From Thermoplasmata archaeon (lineage in GTDB: Archaea; Thermoplasmatota; Thermoplasmata; Lutacidiplasmatales; UBA184), in the NCBI GenBank assembly GCA_035532555.1, contig DATKQS010000023.1, positions 1 through 64,000 of the forward strand: a DNA stretch of 64,000 bases, given 5' to 3'. The notes beneath the pieces were generated by a model. That model was not told the DNA's origin and made no database searches. It worked only from the letters and a program-made list of their open reading frames with translations. The position numbers and the translations under genes were made by a program. Positions 42,991 to 51,909 of this stretch are shown one piece after another. The stretch's first letter is position 1. Every line of letters begins with the position of its first letter.

Positions 42991-43986
42991 TCACCCGGAG
43001 GTGGACGTGGGATCCGCCGGCTCGATCAGTTCGGCTCCCCGGGGCGCTGGACGAACCACGAAGGCGAGGCCTCCCGCCCGAGCGAGCCGGCGGAGGAGTT
43101 CCACCTCGCGTCCCGCCTTCGGAAGGATCACGACCGACCCGCCCGCGCCGGCTCCCGTCAGCTTCGAGCCGTCCGCGAGGGGAGCCGCCGCCTCGAGCAG
43201 GGCCTCGATCCGAGGATGCGAGACCCCGACCTGTCGTAGCAGTTCCTGATTCTGGGTCATGAGCGAGGCGACCCCCGTCCGGTCCTCCGCTCCGAGCGCG
43301 TGGATCCCGTCCGTCGCCACGCGCACGAACTCCGCGAGAAGTTCCGGGCCCCCCGGCTCGTCGAGCCGTCGATTCACGGCGCGTACGGCCTCGGCGGTCG
43401 AGCGAGGCACGCCGGTGTAGGCGACGACCCAGGTCCAGCCCGGGTCCGGCGCACGGCGGGCCGTCCATTCCGTATCCTCCTGGGTCAGGCTCCACAGGGT
43501 CGCGCCCGTTCCTCCGTTCATGGTCACGTAGCCGCCCGCAACGGAGGCGGAGGTGTCTCCGGGGCTTCCGACCCCTTGGGCCGCTCGCTCTACGGCGAAG
43601 CTGCGCCGGGCGAGCTCGGCCCGGGAGAGCCCCCCCGAAGCCGCTCCGAGAGCCGCGACCGTAGCCGCCACGAACGCGGCCGACGAGCCGAGGCCCGCCG
43701 CCCGCGGGATCCGGGAGACCGCTCGCACCCCGATGGGACGCGAGTTCTTCCAGCAGTGCTCCACGGCAGCCCGAAAGTACGGATTGTGTTCCATCCCCAT
43801 GGGGTCCGCATTCAAGGTGAACGTCGGGGCCTCCCGCACGAGGATCTGCGTGGAGAGATCGATCGCCAGCAAGAGCTCCGGAGCACCCCGCACCACCGCG
43901 TGCTCTCCGAACAGGATGCACTTTCCCGGGGCGCGAGCCGAGAGCGGGAGGGCCCGGGCGGGAACATCGGAGGAGCCCGTCGTCAT
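42991..43986 (-). CDS. mvk: Mevalonate kinase (GHMP family)
   Basis: 331 residues from the ATG at 43984-43986, overlapping the Trm56 stop. GHMP motifs are APGKCILFGEHAVV, PRAAGLGSSAAFVAATVAAL and LTGAGAGGSVVIL. It phosphorylates mevalonate at the 5-hydroxyl for isoprenoid and hence lipid synthesis. Some Thermoplasmata use a 3-kinase variant from the decarboxylase branch; the FGEHAVV and GAGAGG motifs here fit true mevalonate kinase. It is the last gene of the operon that starts with eL42. Confidence 0.88.
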   Translation of the reverse strand: MTTGSSDVPARALPLSARAPGKCILFGEHAVVRGAPELLLAIDLSTQILVREAPTFTLNADPMGMEHNPYFRAAVEHCWKNSRPIGVRAVSRIPRAAGLGSSAAFVAATVAALGAASGGLSRAELARRSFAVERAAQGVGSPGDTSASVAGGYVTMNGGTGATLWSLTQEDTEWTARRAPDPGWTWVVAYTGVPRSTAEAVRAVNRRLDEPGGPELLAEFVRVATDGIHALGAEDRTGVASLMTQNQELLRQVGVSHPRIEALLEAAAPLADGSKLTGAGAGGSVVILPKAGREVELLRRLARAGGLAFVVRPAPRGAELIEPADPTSTSG

Positions 43987-44558
43987 GCTCGGGCCTTCCC
44001 GGCGGGGAGTACCTTCTTGCCGCGCGCGCTCGGGACGATGCGCTGCTTCGCTCCGCGAAAGCTCCGGGGAGGGGGAGCTCCGAGCAGGCGATCGAGCGCG
44101 ATCGCGAGCGCCGCGACCTCGCTGTGGGGCTGGTGCCCCACCGCTACGTTGTACGATGCCAGCCGGTAGAGCTGGGGAGGAACCTTGGCCCCGCCCACCA
44201 CGATCAGAACTCGGCCATGGCGACGGATCCGAGGGGCGGCTCGATCGATCGGTATCCCGTACATCGTGAGGTGAACGACTGCGCCGTCCCACGCGCGAAC
44301 GAACTCCCGCCAATGCTCGACGCCGTCGATGGCGAACGCGCCTCCCCATCGTTCGGATACCCCAGCGAGTCGAGCCGCGAGCTCCGGGTCGGGGGGATGG
44401 AGGTACATCCGACAAGCTCCGAACGCGCGAGCGGTCAAGGCGACATGGGTCGTGAGGCGGGGATCGCGGCCGGCTCGATGGCCGACGCGCAGGACCGAAA
44501 CGTCCGGGCGGGGCCTACGCTTCGGGCGTCGGCTGGAACCGCTCGATGCGGTGGCCAC
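43983..44558 (-). CDS. tRNA (cytidine-56) 2'-O-methyltransferase, Trm56
   Basis: 191 residues of the SPOUT fold. VLRVGHRAGRDPRLTTHVAL at the start (given here to 20 residues) and VLIVVGGAKVPPQLYRLA plus SYNVAVGHQPHSEVAAL match the archaea-specific Trm56 family. It methylates C56 in the T loop of tRNA, a base kept in the tRNA-Glu of this window. The chosen ATG overlaps the end of the wHTH gene by 44 bp; no better start is present. Confidence 0.88.
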   Translation of the reverse strand: MATASSGSSRRPKRRPRPDVSVLRVGHRAGRDPRLTTHVALTARAFGACRMYLHPPDPELAARLAGVSERWGGAFAIDGVEHWREFVRAWDGAVVHLTMYGIPIDRAAPRIRRHGRVLIVVGGAKVPPQLYRLASYNVAVGHQPHSEVAALAIALDRLLGAPPPRSFRGAKQRIVPSARGKKVLPAGKARA

Positions 44559-45039
44559 GGTACTCCAACTTGACGGAGCGCTTGACGATCGCCTTGAGGC
44601 GGATCGGGCTCATGCTCAGCTCCTCCGCGATGTCCGAAAAGAAGCGGCCCTGCTCGCCGACGGCCTGGTAGAGACGATCCTCGACCTTCGCGTACTCCTT
44701 CGGGCTCATGGACGCGATCGAGAGGATCTCGCTGATCTCGGCGAGCGGCGTCGTGGTGTTGATGTTCACGGTCGAGTAATAAAAGTGGTAGCTCTTGTCC
44801 GGCTGTCGCCGGCCCTCGCGGGCCACCCAGCGCGTGTCGATCAGTTTCAGCTTCTCGAAGAACATAAGCGCCTGGGAGCCTTCCTTGCCGAACTCGGTCG
44901 CAATGTCCTGGGCCGTCAGCCAGCTCTCGCCGAGCCGTTGGACGAGCTTGAGCTTCAGCGGCGAGTCCACCGCACGCAGGATCGGTACGAGATCGGAAAT
45001 GTCGTTCACGACTTTGATGCGGTGCATCGCTCCGGACAT
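44515..45039 (-). CDS. Archaeal winged-helix (ArsR-like) regulator
   Basis: 174 residues. An N-terminal winged helix (PILRAVDSPLKLKLVQRLG, TAQDIATEFGKEGSQALMFF) is followed by a second helical part (LSIASMSPKEYAKVEDRLYQ, FSDIAEELSMSPIRLKAIVK). This protein family often sits in translation-related operons of Thermoplasmata, here between Nop10 and Trm56. A role in controlling the operon is only inference. Confidence 0.75.
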   Translation of the reverse strand: MSGAMHRIKVVNDISDLVPILRAVDSPLKLKLVQRLGESWLTAQDIATEFGKEGSQALMFFEKLKLIDTRWVAREGRRQPDKSYHFYYSTVNINTTTPLAEISEILSIASMSPKEYAKVEDRLYQAVGEQGRFFSDIAEELSMSPIRLKAIVKRSVKLEYRGHRIERFQPTPEA

Positions 45040-45048
45040 GGTGTCTCC

Positions 45049-45231
45049 CTACGCGCGGTGCGCGTCCTTCTCGGCGGATACGGTCAGCATGCGGCGATAT
45101 TTCCCCCAGCGGTCCCCCGGGCTGAACCGAGCCGGGTGCGGGGTGCGCGTGGGCGCGTGGCACGAAGGGCAGGTCTCGTGAAAGGTGTAGCGCTGGCAGT
45201 CCCGGCAGACCAGCAGGATCGATTCGGTCAT
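45049..45231 (-). CDS. nop10: Nop10, H/ACA ribonucleoprotein subunit
   Basis: 60 residues. The zinc ribbon CRDCQRYTF...CPSCHAPT and the linker HPARFSPGDRWGKYRR are characteristic. Nop10 binds Cbf5 and shapes the active site for RNA-guided pseudouridylation. Its start overlaps the aIF2-alpha stop by four bases (45228-45231), as in many archaea. Confidence 0.93.
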   Translation of the reverse strand: MTESILLVCRDCQRYTFHETCPSCHAPTRTPHPARFSPGDRWGKYRRMLTVSAEKDAHRA

Positions 45232-46004
45232 GCGCGGGTGAACGTCCCCTGGCCCCCGGCCTTCGTGATCGATGCGATCGCGGCCTCGGTCGCTCGCTTC
45301 ATCGTTTCCTCGGCCTGCTTGTACTGCCCAGCGGAGACTCGGATTCGGTAGCGTGGAGCGCCCACGTACTGGATCGTGATGGACTCCGGGTCGGTCTTCT
45401 CGGCGAGCATGAGCGCGGTCCTCACATGCTCGACCCCGTCCGCGGAAAGGTCCCGAACCTCGAGGGTTCCCGAGATCTCCACATGCGGCGGTAGAATGTT
45501 GTCGCGCGCAACCTTGAGGAACGCGGCGACCCAGGGGGCTTTCTCGTTGTCCTTCTGGAACTGCTTCGGATCGGCCGAGGCGAGCTCGAAGGCCGCGTAG
45601 AGCGATCCGTACCGCTCGACGAGCGAGCTCGCGAAGAGCGCATGCGTCGCGTCGGGCTCGATCTTGAGTCCTGAGGCTACCTGATCGATCAGGCGCATCG
45701 CGCGCTGCTCGTTCTTCCACTGCTGGACCTTCTCACGGCGCTGGTGGTCGTTGATCCGCTTGAGCGAGAGATCGACCTGGCCCTTCGCCGCATCGACCCG
45801 GAGGACCCGCGCGACGATCTTCTGGCCCTCGCGAATGTGATCCCGGATGTACTTGACCCAGCCCGGCGCGACCTCGGAGAGATGGATGAACGCCTCCCGG
45901 TTCGCGAACTCGTCCAGCGCCACGACGGCTCCGAAGTTCCGGATCTCCTTGACGGTCGCGATGACGATGTCCCCTTCTTCGGGGAACTCGGGGCGAAGCG
46001 GCAT
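45228..46004 (-). CDS. Translation initiation factor aIF2, alpha subunit
   Basis: 258 residues from the ATG at 46002-46004. It opens with the S1 domain (GDIVIATVKEIRNFGAVVAL, FIHLSEVAPGWVKYIRDHI), then a helical middle domain and an alpha-beta C-terminal domain that contacts the gamma subunit. It helps bring initiator tRNA to the ribosome. The order eL42-eS27-aIF2-alpha-Nop10 is strongly conserved in archaea and confirms the calls. Confidence 0.95.
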   Translation of the reverse strand: MPLRPEFPEEGDIVIATVKEIRNFGAVVALDEFANREAFIHLSEVAPGWVKYIRDHIREGQKIVARVLRVDAAKGQVDLSLKRINDHQRREKVQQWKNEQRAMRLIDQVASGLKIEPDATHALFASSLVERYGSLYAAFELASADPKQFQKDNEKAPWVAAFLKVARDNILPPHVEISGTLEVRDLSADGVEHVRTALMLAEKTDPESITIQYVGAPRYRIRVSAGQYKQAEETMKRATEAAIASITKAGGQGTFTRA

Positions 46005-46015
46005 CGGCCGCGGAC

Positions 46016-46204
46016 CTACGCCGGGCCTGCGGGTCGAACGAGTTCGCCCCGCAGCTGGGCCCGGCCACCGGTCGGCGTAGCGAGCAACGCCCCACAGACC
46101 AGACAGTTGATGATCGTCGCGGGGCGGCTGAAGATCGTTTGCTCCCCGGTGCAGTCCGGGCACTTCACGACCCAGAACGGTGCCGGTGGGTGATCGGTCG
46201 GCAT
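46016..46204 (-). CDS. rps27e: Ribosomal protein eS27
   Basis: 62 residues with the zinc motif CPDC...CLVC and the typical PATIINCLVCGALLATPTGG end. It is a small zinc protein of the 30S subunit. It lies 2 nt after eL42 and 12 nt before aIF2-alpha. Confidence 0.94.
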   Translation of the reverse strand: MPTDHPPAPFWVVKCPDCTGEQTIFSRPATIINCLVCGALLATPTGGRAQLRGELVRPAGPA

Positions 46205-46206
46205 GT

Positions 46207-46491
46207 CTAGGAATGCTCCACGAGTTCTAGGCTGCCCGCCCGCCAGCTGGGGGGCTGAACGATGTACTTGCACTTCTTGCATCGATATTTCAGGTTCACC
46301 CGGCGGACGGCCTTGGCACGACCCTCGGGCTTCGGACGCGGGAAGCCTCCGTATCCGCTCGTCGCACGCCGGAATCGGCGCTGGCCCCACTTCATTTCGG
46401 AGGCGGGGCGCTTCCTTCCCTTCTCGACCTCGTGCTCCGTGTGCACTTTGCACCGCGGACAGTACGTCGAGACGACTTTCGGGTAGTGCAT
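46207..46491 (-). CDS. rpl44e: Ribosomal protein eL42 (L44e)
   Basis: 94 residues from the ATG at 46489-46491. Zinc ligands are in YCPRCKVHTEHEV and YRCKKCKYIVQ, with the basic GQRRFRRATSGYGGFPRP loop that reaches the E site of the 50S subunit. It is the first gene of the operon leading to mevalonate kinase. Confidence 0.95.
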   Translation of the reverse strand: MHYPKVVSTYCPRCKVHTEHEVEKGRKRPASEMKWGQRRFRRATSGYGGFPRPKPEGRAKAVRRVNLKYRCKKCKYIVQPPSWRAGSLELVEHS

Positions 46492-46516
46492 ATAGGGCGG
46501 CGCCGAGGCTTGATAG

Positions 46517-46526
46517 CTATATAGGC
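46517..46526 (-). promoter_or_regulatory. TATA box of the eL42 operon
   Basis: Minus-strand CCTATATAGC, 26-35 nt before the eL42 ATG. The distance predicts a leaderless message. Confidence 0.65.
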
Positions 46527-46892
46527 GTAGCTCCGCTCCTCGGCGGAGGAGTTGGGGTTCTCCCGTCCACGAGGGCTGGCAACCGTCCGGGAAGCTCCGT
46601 TTCTCTAGGGCCCTGGACGAACTTGGGCAAACGGTCGAGCTCACTTCCAGCCGGCTCGACCCTCTCCAAGGAGGTCGTCGCTAGGCAGCGGCACGTGACT
46701 TTGGCTCCCATCGGACCATCCGCCGAGTTTCTGCGAACAGTATCGCCCCGGCCACCGGTTGCTCCGGGGAGATGGATGGGCTCGGGCCTCCGACCGGACC
46801 GAGCACGTACCGGTTTTCTATCGACGATTCGAGGGGGCCGCAACAAGGCTTTATGTAGGGGTGCCTGCTCCGCCGCCGCACCGGATTCACCG
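46527..46892. other. Divergent intergenic region with two promoters
   Basis: About 370 bp between eL42 and uL1. Apart from the two TATA-like sites there is no gene-like frame. A hairpin CTCCGC...GCGGAG lies at about 46531-46548. No known RNA gene could be recognised on either strand. Confidence 0.4.
46849..46858 (+). promoter_or_regulatory. TATA-like element of the uL1-uL10-P1 operon
   Basis: GGCTTTATGT, about 36-44 nt before the uL1 ATG at 46893. The leader would be 10-20 nt, too short for the stem mimicking the rRNA site that L1 binds in some archaea; such a site, if present, may lie in the coding start. Confidence 0.5.
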
Positions 46893-47531
46893 ATGGCAGA
46901 TCGTAACTCGCTCGAGGTCGTCACAGAGGCGCTCCAGAAGGGGCCGGAACGCAAGTTCCCCGAGTCCGTGGAGCTCTCCATCAACCTCAAGGACCTGGAC
47001 CTCGCGATCCCGAAGAATCGTCTGGAGGACGACGTGCCTCTCCCCAGCGGGCGGGGCAAGCCGGTCAAGGTGGCCCTCTTCGGTACCCCCGAAATGTGCC
47101 AGAAGGTCCGCGGGGTCGCCGACAAGATCATTCCGTCCACCGAACTCGAGGATTTCATGAAGGACGCGAAGGGAGCGAAGCGCACGGTCGATGACATCGA
47201 CTTCTTCCTCGCCGAGGCCCCGCTGATGCCGACGATCGGTAAACGACTCGGAGTGGTACTCGGCCCGCGCGGCAAGATGCCCCGCCCCGTTCCTCCGGGG
47301 AGCGATCCCACGAACCTGATCAAGGCGCTCCAACGATCGGTCCGAGTCCGCTCGAAGGGCAACCGCACCTTCCACGCTGCCGTTGGAGCCCGCGGAATGC
47401 CGCCGGAGGAGATCGCGCAGAACGTCGATGCGCTCCTGAGCCGCGTGGTCGGCAAGCTCGAGCGCGGTCGGACGAACATCGAATCGGTCTACGTCAAGAC
47501 CACCATGGGGCCGGCCGTCCGGCTCTGGTAG
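46893..47531 (+). CDS. rpl1: Ribosomal protein uL1
   Basis: 212 residues from the ATG at 46893. LGPRGKMPRPVPPG and RSKGNRTFHAAVGARGM are the archaeal L1 signatures; the RNA-binding N-terminal part is complete. L1 forms the mobile E-site stalk and often represses its own operon. uL10 follows 8 nt later. Confidence 0.95.
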   Translation: MADRNSLEVVTEALQKGPERKFPESVELSINLKDLDLAIPKNRLEDDVPLPSGRGKPVKVALFGTPEMCQKVRGVADKIIPSTELEDFMKDAKGAKRTVDDIDFFLAEAPLMPTIGKRLGVVLGPRGKMPRPVPPGSDPTNLIKALQRSVRVRSKGNRTFHAAVGARGMPPEEIAQNVDALLSRVVGKLERGRTNIESVYVKTTMGPAVRLW

Positions 47532-47539
47532 GAAGGAAG

Positions 47540-48400
47540 ATGCCCGGCAGGAAGACCCTCCGTCCCGAGAAGATCGCACGCGTCGAGGCGATGCGCGCCA
47601 CCGTCGCCAGCGGCAAGGTCACGGCGCTGGTCGGGCTCCGTGGAGTTCCCGCATCCGCCCTCCAGTCCATGCGCCAGGAGTTGCGCAACCGAGGTCACCC
47701 GATCCTGGTGGCTCCGAACAGCACCATCCGGCACGCGATCGAACGCGCGATCGAGACCCGCCCATCGCTCCAACCTCTCATCGCTCAGGTCGACGACCAG
47801 ACCGCGGTCCTCTCTGCCGAAGGGAACCCCTTCGCGCTCTTCGCGGAGTTCGCGGCCACTCGCTCTCCGACCCCGGCCCGCGGCGGCGAATCCGCTCCAG
47901 CCGACATCGTCGTTCCCGCCGGGACCACGAGCTTCAAGCCCGGTCCGATCGTCGGCGAGCTCCAACACGCCGGCTTCCCCGCTGCGATCGAGAAGGGCAA
48001 GGTCGTCCTGAAGAAGAACACGGTCATCGTCAAGCAGGGAGCTACGATCTCGCGCGAGGTCGCGGGCCTCCTGACCCGCATGGACATCTTTCCGCTCGAG
48101 GTCGGACTCGATCTTCGCGCCCTCGTCGATGGGGACACGTTCTACCCGCACGACGCCCTCGCGATCGATCTCGAGGCTCTGCGGGCCTCCTTCGCCCGGT
48201 CCGCTCGTGCGGCGCTCGGCCTCGCGGTCGCGATCGCCTACCCGACCAAGACGTCGACCCCGATCCTCCTCGCGCGCGCCCATCGCAGCGCCCTCGGCCT
48301 CGCCGTGGCGGGTGGGTACATCACGAAGGAGACCATCCCCGCGCTGTTCGCCCGCGCCATGCGCGAGGCGGCGGCGATCCAACACCTGACAGGCAAGTAG
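47540..48400 (+). CDS. rpl10: Ribosomal protein uL10 (P0)
   Basis: 286 residues. The 23S-binding N-terminal domain (ALVGLRGVPASALQSMRQEL) is followed by the archaeal insertion (GPIVGELQHAGFPAAIEKGK, TRMDIFPLEVGLDLRAL) and C-terminal spine helices for P1 dimers. The acidic C-terminal tail found in many archaeal P0 proteins is missing; the protein stops at AAAIQHLTGK. Translation factors may then contact only the P1 tails. Confidence 0.93.
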   Translation: MPGRKTLRPEKIARVEAMRATVASGKVTALVGLRGVPASALQSMRQELRNRGHPILVAPNSTIRHAIERAIETRPSLQPLIAQVDDQTAVLSAEGNPFALFAEFAATRSPTPARGGESAPADIVVPAGTTSFKPGPIVGELQHAGFPAAIEKGKVVLKKNTVIVKQGATISREVAGLLTRMDIFPLEVGLDLRALVDGDTFYPHDALAIDLEALRASFARSARAALGLAVAIAYPTKTSTPILLARAHRSALGLAVAGGYITKETIPALFARAMREAAAIQHLTGK

Positions 48401-48436
48401 GGAATCCCCGAAACCAATCGAACGGAGAGTGTGAAC

Positions 48437-48751
48437 ATGGAGTATGTGTATGGTGCGCTGCTGCTCAACGCCGCCGGAAAGCCGATCGACGAAAAGGGCC
48501 TGACGGAAGTCCTCGGCGCGGCGGGCGTCTCGCCCGACGCGGCCCGGGTCAAGGCGCTGCTCGCCTCCCTCGAGGGAGTCAATGTCACCGAGGTTCTCGC
48601 CAAGGCCGAGACGTTCGCGGCTCCGGCCGCGGCCCCCGCCGCCCCGGAGAAGAAGGACGGCAAGGGCGAGAAGAAGGAAGAGGAAAAGAAGGAAGAGAAG
48701 GGCGTCTCTGAGGAAGAGGCGGCCGAGGGTCTCTCCGCCCTCTTCGGCTGA
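48437..48751 (+). CDS. rpl12: Ribosomal stalk protein P1 (archaeal L12)
   Basis: 104 residues from the ATG at 48437. [17 protein letters not shown] begins the dimerisation domain; a hinge rich in alanine and lysine-glutamate follows, and it ends [13 protein letters not shown], the conserved factor-binding tail. Last gene of the uL1-uL10-P1 operon. Confidence 0.95.
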   Translation: MEYVYGALLLNAAGKPIDEKGLTEVLGAAGVSPDAARVKALLASLEGVNVTEVLAKAETFAAPAAAPAAPEKKDGKGEKKEEEKKEEKGVSEEEAAEGLSALFG

Positions 48752-48838
48752 ACTGGGGAATGCGAAAGCGCACGGCTTAAGACCCGGGTTCGGGTCGCTC
48801 CGGGCGGAGACTCCCACGGGAGGGCTCCGCCTCGAGTC

Positions 48839-50245
48839 ATGCCGGCGCACGAATTCTGCGGCGTCGTCGGAGTATCCCTCCAGGGCAAACCGGCGGCACC
48901 CCTGCTGTTCCGGGGCCTTCGGGCCCTCCAGCATCGGGGGCAGGAGTCCGCCGGGATCGCCACGACCTCCCACGGGGTGCTCCATCTGCGCAAGGGGATG
49001 GGGCTCGTCCACGAGATCTTCACGGAGGAGCTCGTCGATGCGCTCCGAGGGACGACGGGCATCGGCCACACCCGCTACTCGACGACCGGCACGAGCGACC
49101 TCGAGAACGCCCAGCCTCTGGTCGTGAAGCTACGCGGCGAGGACGCCGCGATCGCGCACAACGGCGACCTCGTTAACTTCGAGCGCATCCGGCGTCGGGT
49201 CCAGGCGCAAGGCGTGGAGCTGATGGGCTCGGCGGACAGCGAGACCATGGCGCAGATGATCGCCATCGAGTACGGCCGCACGCGCGATCTCGAGCCCGCA
49301 ATCCGTCGCGCCTGTGCCGAGCTCGTGGGCGGGTACGCGGTGGTCCTGATCGTCGGGAACCGCATCGCGGCGTTCCGCGATCCGCTCGGGATCCGTCCCC
49401 TCGTCCTCGGCTCCCTCGAAGGGGGGGTGGCGGTCGCGAGCGAGTCGGTCGCCATCGAGCTGATGGGCGGCCGGACGATCCGCGATGTCGAGCCCGGCGA
49501 GGTCCTCATCCTCGAGCACGGGGAGATCGCGCACACCTCCAAGATCGCCGGGACGGGCGAGCGCGCCCACTGCATGTTCGAGTGGGTCTACTTCTCCCGA
49601 CCGGATTCGGTCGCCGAGGGTCGGTCCGTCTACGATGTCCGCCACCGGATCGGCCAGCAGCTCGCGCGCGAGGCGCCGATCGATGCCGATATCGTGGTGC
49701 CGGTCCCCGACTCCGCGCGTCCGCAGGCGCTTGGGTTTTCGGAAGCGACCGGGATCCCGTACGCCGAGGCGCTGATCAAGAACCGGTTCGTCGAACGGAC
49801 GTTCATCCTTCCCGACCAGAAGCGCCGCGAGCAGGAGGTCCGCGTCAAGCTCCACCCGGTCCCGGGGCTCCTCAAGGGCCGGCGGGTCGTCCTCCTGGAC
49901 GACTCGATCGTGCGCGGAACCACGCTTCGCGAGATCATCGGCATGGTCCGTTCGGCCGGTGCTTCCCGGGTCGACGTGCGGATCGGATGCCCGCCAATCC
50001 GCGCACCGTGCTACTTCGGCGTCGACATGAAGGTGCGCAAGGATCTCGTGGCGGCGGATCGTACCGAGGAAGAGGTCAGCGCGGTGATCGGGGCGGACAG
50101 CGTCCACTACCTTTCCATCCCCGGGCTCGTCGAGGCACTGAACATCAAGGCGGAGAACCTGTGCCTCGGTTGCCTCACCGGGCGCTACCCGGTCGAGGTC
50201 CCGCAGGAACGTCACCGCTACCAGAAGTCGCTCGCGGAGTTCTAG
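48839..50245 (+). CDS. purF: Amidophosphoribosyltransferase
   Basis: 468 residues. A six-residue propeptide (MPAHEF) precedes the nucleophile C7 in CGVVGVS. The glutaminase domain shows GIGHTRYSTTG and AIAHNGDLVN; the PRPP site is VVLLDDSIVRGTT. It makes phosphoribosylamine from PRPP and glutamine, the first step of purine synthesis. Cysteines later in the protein (CPPIRAPCYFG, CLGCLTGRYP) fit a [4Fe-4S] cluster type. nop5 starts 3 nt after the stop. Confidence 0.95.
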   Translation: MPAHEFCGVVGVSLQGKPAAPLLFRGLRALQHRGQESAGIATTSHGVLHLRKGMGLVHEIFTEELVDALRGTTGIGHTRYSTTGTSDLENAQPLVVKLRGEDAAIAHNGDLVNFERIRRRVQAQGVELMGSADSETMAQMIAIEYGRTRDLEPAIRRACAELVGGYAVVLIVGNRIAAFRDPLGIRPLVLGSLEGGVAVASESVAIELMGGRTIRDVEPGEVLILEHGEIAHTSKIAGTGERAHCMFEWVYFSRPDSVAEGRSVYDVRHRIGQQLAREAPIDADIVVPVPDSARPQALGFSEATGIPYAEALIKNRFVERTFILPDQKRREQEVRVKLHPVPGLLKGRRVVLLDDSIVRGTTLREIIGMVRSAGASRVDVRIGCPPIRAPCYFGVDMKVRKDLVAADRTEEEVSAVIGADSVHYLSIPGLVEALNIKAENLCLGCLTGRYPVEVPQERHRYQKSLAEF

Positions 50246-50248
50246 GGT

Positions 50249-51163
50249 GTGGCCGGCGCGCTCCTTCTATCCCGGGGCCGGTTCGTCTTTCTCCTCCGGC
50301 CGGCTCCCGCCCGCCTCGTGGCGGCTCCGATCGCGGAGGACCTGACCGTAGCGGCCCGCCGTCTGACGGGCGGGGCCCCGACGGAGCTCCCGCGGACGAT
50401 CGTCGATGCGATTCGGTCCCTCGGTCCCGCACCGCTCGCTGTAGATCCTCCGATGCTCGGCGGTCCGGCGGGCGAACTCGGTGCCGTGATCGCGGGACTC
50501 TCGCCGGCGGAGGTGCGTCGCGCGCGGGAGGCGCTGCCGCCCCTCGAACCCCTCGAGGAGCGTCTCTTGATCCTCGCGGTCGGGCGGGCCGCCCTGGACG
50601 AGGCGATGCGCTCTCCAGAGGAGATGCTGGTGTCGCTGACGCGGGAAGAGGAACGTCTGGAACGTGCGCTTCGAAGGGAGGGAAACGCGGCGGAGCAGTT
50701 CGTGTCCGTCTCCGATTCGCCCCTCGCGGCGTACGCCGAAGCGTGGGACGGGTTCCGAAGGACGTTCGCGCGTCACCACTCCGAGCTCGAAGGACGGGTC
50801 CGATCTCTGGCTCGGGAGATCGCACCCAACCTCTCGGCGGTGGTCGGCGCCAAGGTCGCCGCGCGCCTCATCGCCCTCGCCGGCGGCCTCGAGCCGCTCG
50901 CGCGCGGGGACTCGGCGCGTCTCCAGCTGCTCGGATCGCGCCGACGGCCCTCCCGCGATCGCGGGCCCCGGTTCGGAGTGATCCGCATCGCCGATCGCAT
51001 GTCGGACGTCCCGGACGATCGGAGGGGCGCCTACGCGCGCAGCTTGGCGGCCCTCGCCGTGGCCGCCGCCCGTGCGGACGCGTACACGCGCGCCGATCTC
51101 ACCGCGAAGCTTCTCGTGCGGCGAGATCGACGGGTCGAAGCCCTACGTCGGAGGCGTTCGTGA
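50249..51163 (+). CDS. nop5: Nop5, C/D box RNP core protein (short form)
   Basis: 304 residues from a GTG. The NOP domain is recognised by EIAPNLSAVVGAKVAARLIA, GGLEPLARGDSARLQLLGS and ARADAYTRADLTAKL. The N-terminal domain that binds fibrillarin is poorly conserved and the whole protein is about 100 residues shorter than usual, with a reduced loop after LGS. The partner fibrillarin gene overlaps its stop by four bases. Together with L7Ae they guide rRNA and tRNA 2'-O-methylation. Confidence 0.85.
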   Translation: MAGALLLSRGRFVFLLRPAPARLVAAPIAEDLTVAARRLTGGAPTELPRTIVDAIRSLGPAPLAVDPPMLGGPAGELGAVIAGLSPAEVRRAREALPPLEPLEERLLILAVGRAALDEAMRSPEEMLVSLTREEERLERALRREGNAAEQFVSVSDSPLAAYAEAWDGFRRTFARHHSELEGRVRSLAREIAPNLSAVVGAKVAARLIALAGGLEPLARGDSARLQLLGSRRRPSRDRGPRFGVIRIADRMSDVPDDRRGAYARSLAALAVAAARADAYTRADLTAKLLVRRDRRVEALRRRRS

Positions 51164-51909
51164 GACGCCCGACCCCGCTCCAACCCTCGGAGCGGAACCC
51201 TCGCCTCGTGGAGCAGCGCTCCGAGGATCGAACGGTCTGGTTCACCGAGACGGTCGGTCACGAACCTCCCGTCGCGCGGGAACGCTGGTTCACCCGAGGC
51301 GGCCGAACGTATCGATCGTGGGACCCGAGCCGGAGCAAGCTCGCGGGGGCGCTCGTCCATGACTGGCGCGGCGACATTCCCGAGCCCGGCGAGCGATGGC
51401 TCTACCTGGGCGCCGCCACCGGCACCACCGTCTCGCACGTCGCGGACCTCGTGGGGCCGGAGGGACGGGTCTACTCGATCGAGGCCTCCGTGCGGCCGTT
51501 CGGCCGCCTGCTCGCATTCGCGGAGCGGTGGCCCAACGTCCTCCCGATCCTCGCGGATGCGAGGGCGCCCGAGCGCTACTCCGGATTCGTCCCGCTCGTG
51601 GACGGGGTCTACACGGATCTGGCGCAGGCCGACCAGATCGAGATCGCACTCGCCAACGCGCGTCGATACCTGCGGGGATCGGGGAAGTTCCTCCTCGCGC
51701 TGAAGACGTCCAGCATGGGGCGAGAATCGAGCGCGGTGGAGCACCTTGCCATCGCCACCGAGACGCTCGGCCGATCGTTCGATCTCGACCGTTCCGTACA
51801 CCTGGCGCCGCACCACCGCGCCCACTACTTCCTCGGGGGTCGCCCCCGTCGCAGCCTCTTCGACCCGGCGAACGGTGCTAGGTCGCCACCTGGCTCCCGC
51901 GCGCGATGA
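51160..51909 (+). CDS. flpA: Fibrillarin-like methyltransferase
   Basis: 249 residues from a GTG at 51160. RTYRSWDPSRSKLAGALVH and the SAM site WLYLGAATGTTVSHVADLV are followed by GRVYSIEASVRPFGRLL and DGVYTDLAQADQ. It is the 2'-O-methyltransferase of C/D box RNPs. The last 32 bp overlap the convergent Drg gene, giving a short low-complexity tail. Confidence 0.94.
   Translation: MRRPTPLQPSERNPRLVEQRSEDRTVWFTETVGHEPPVARERWFTRGGRTYRSWDPSRSKLAGALVHDWRGDIPEPGERWLYLGAATGTTVSHVADLVGPEGRVYSIEASVRPFGRLLAFAERWPNVLPILADARAPERYSGFVPLVDGVYTDLAQADQIEIALANARRYLRGSGKFLLALKTSSMGRESSAVEHLAIATETLGRSFDLDRSVHLAPHHRAHYFLGGRPRRSLFDPANGARSPPGSRAR

Noticed and set aside
46527-46848. RNase P or SRP RNA in the eL42-uL1 gap
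   Set aside because: No GAGGAAAGUC, ACAGAAA or SRP helix 8 motif on either strand.
46203-46892. Upstream extension of the uL1 frame
   Set aside because: It would cross the eL42 promoter and gene; the ATG at 46893 matches the start of archaeal L1 proteins.
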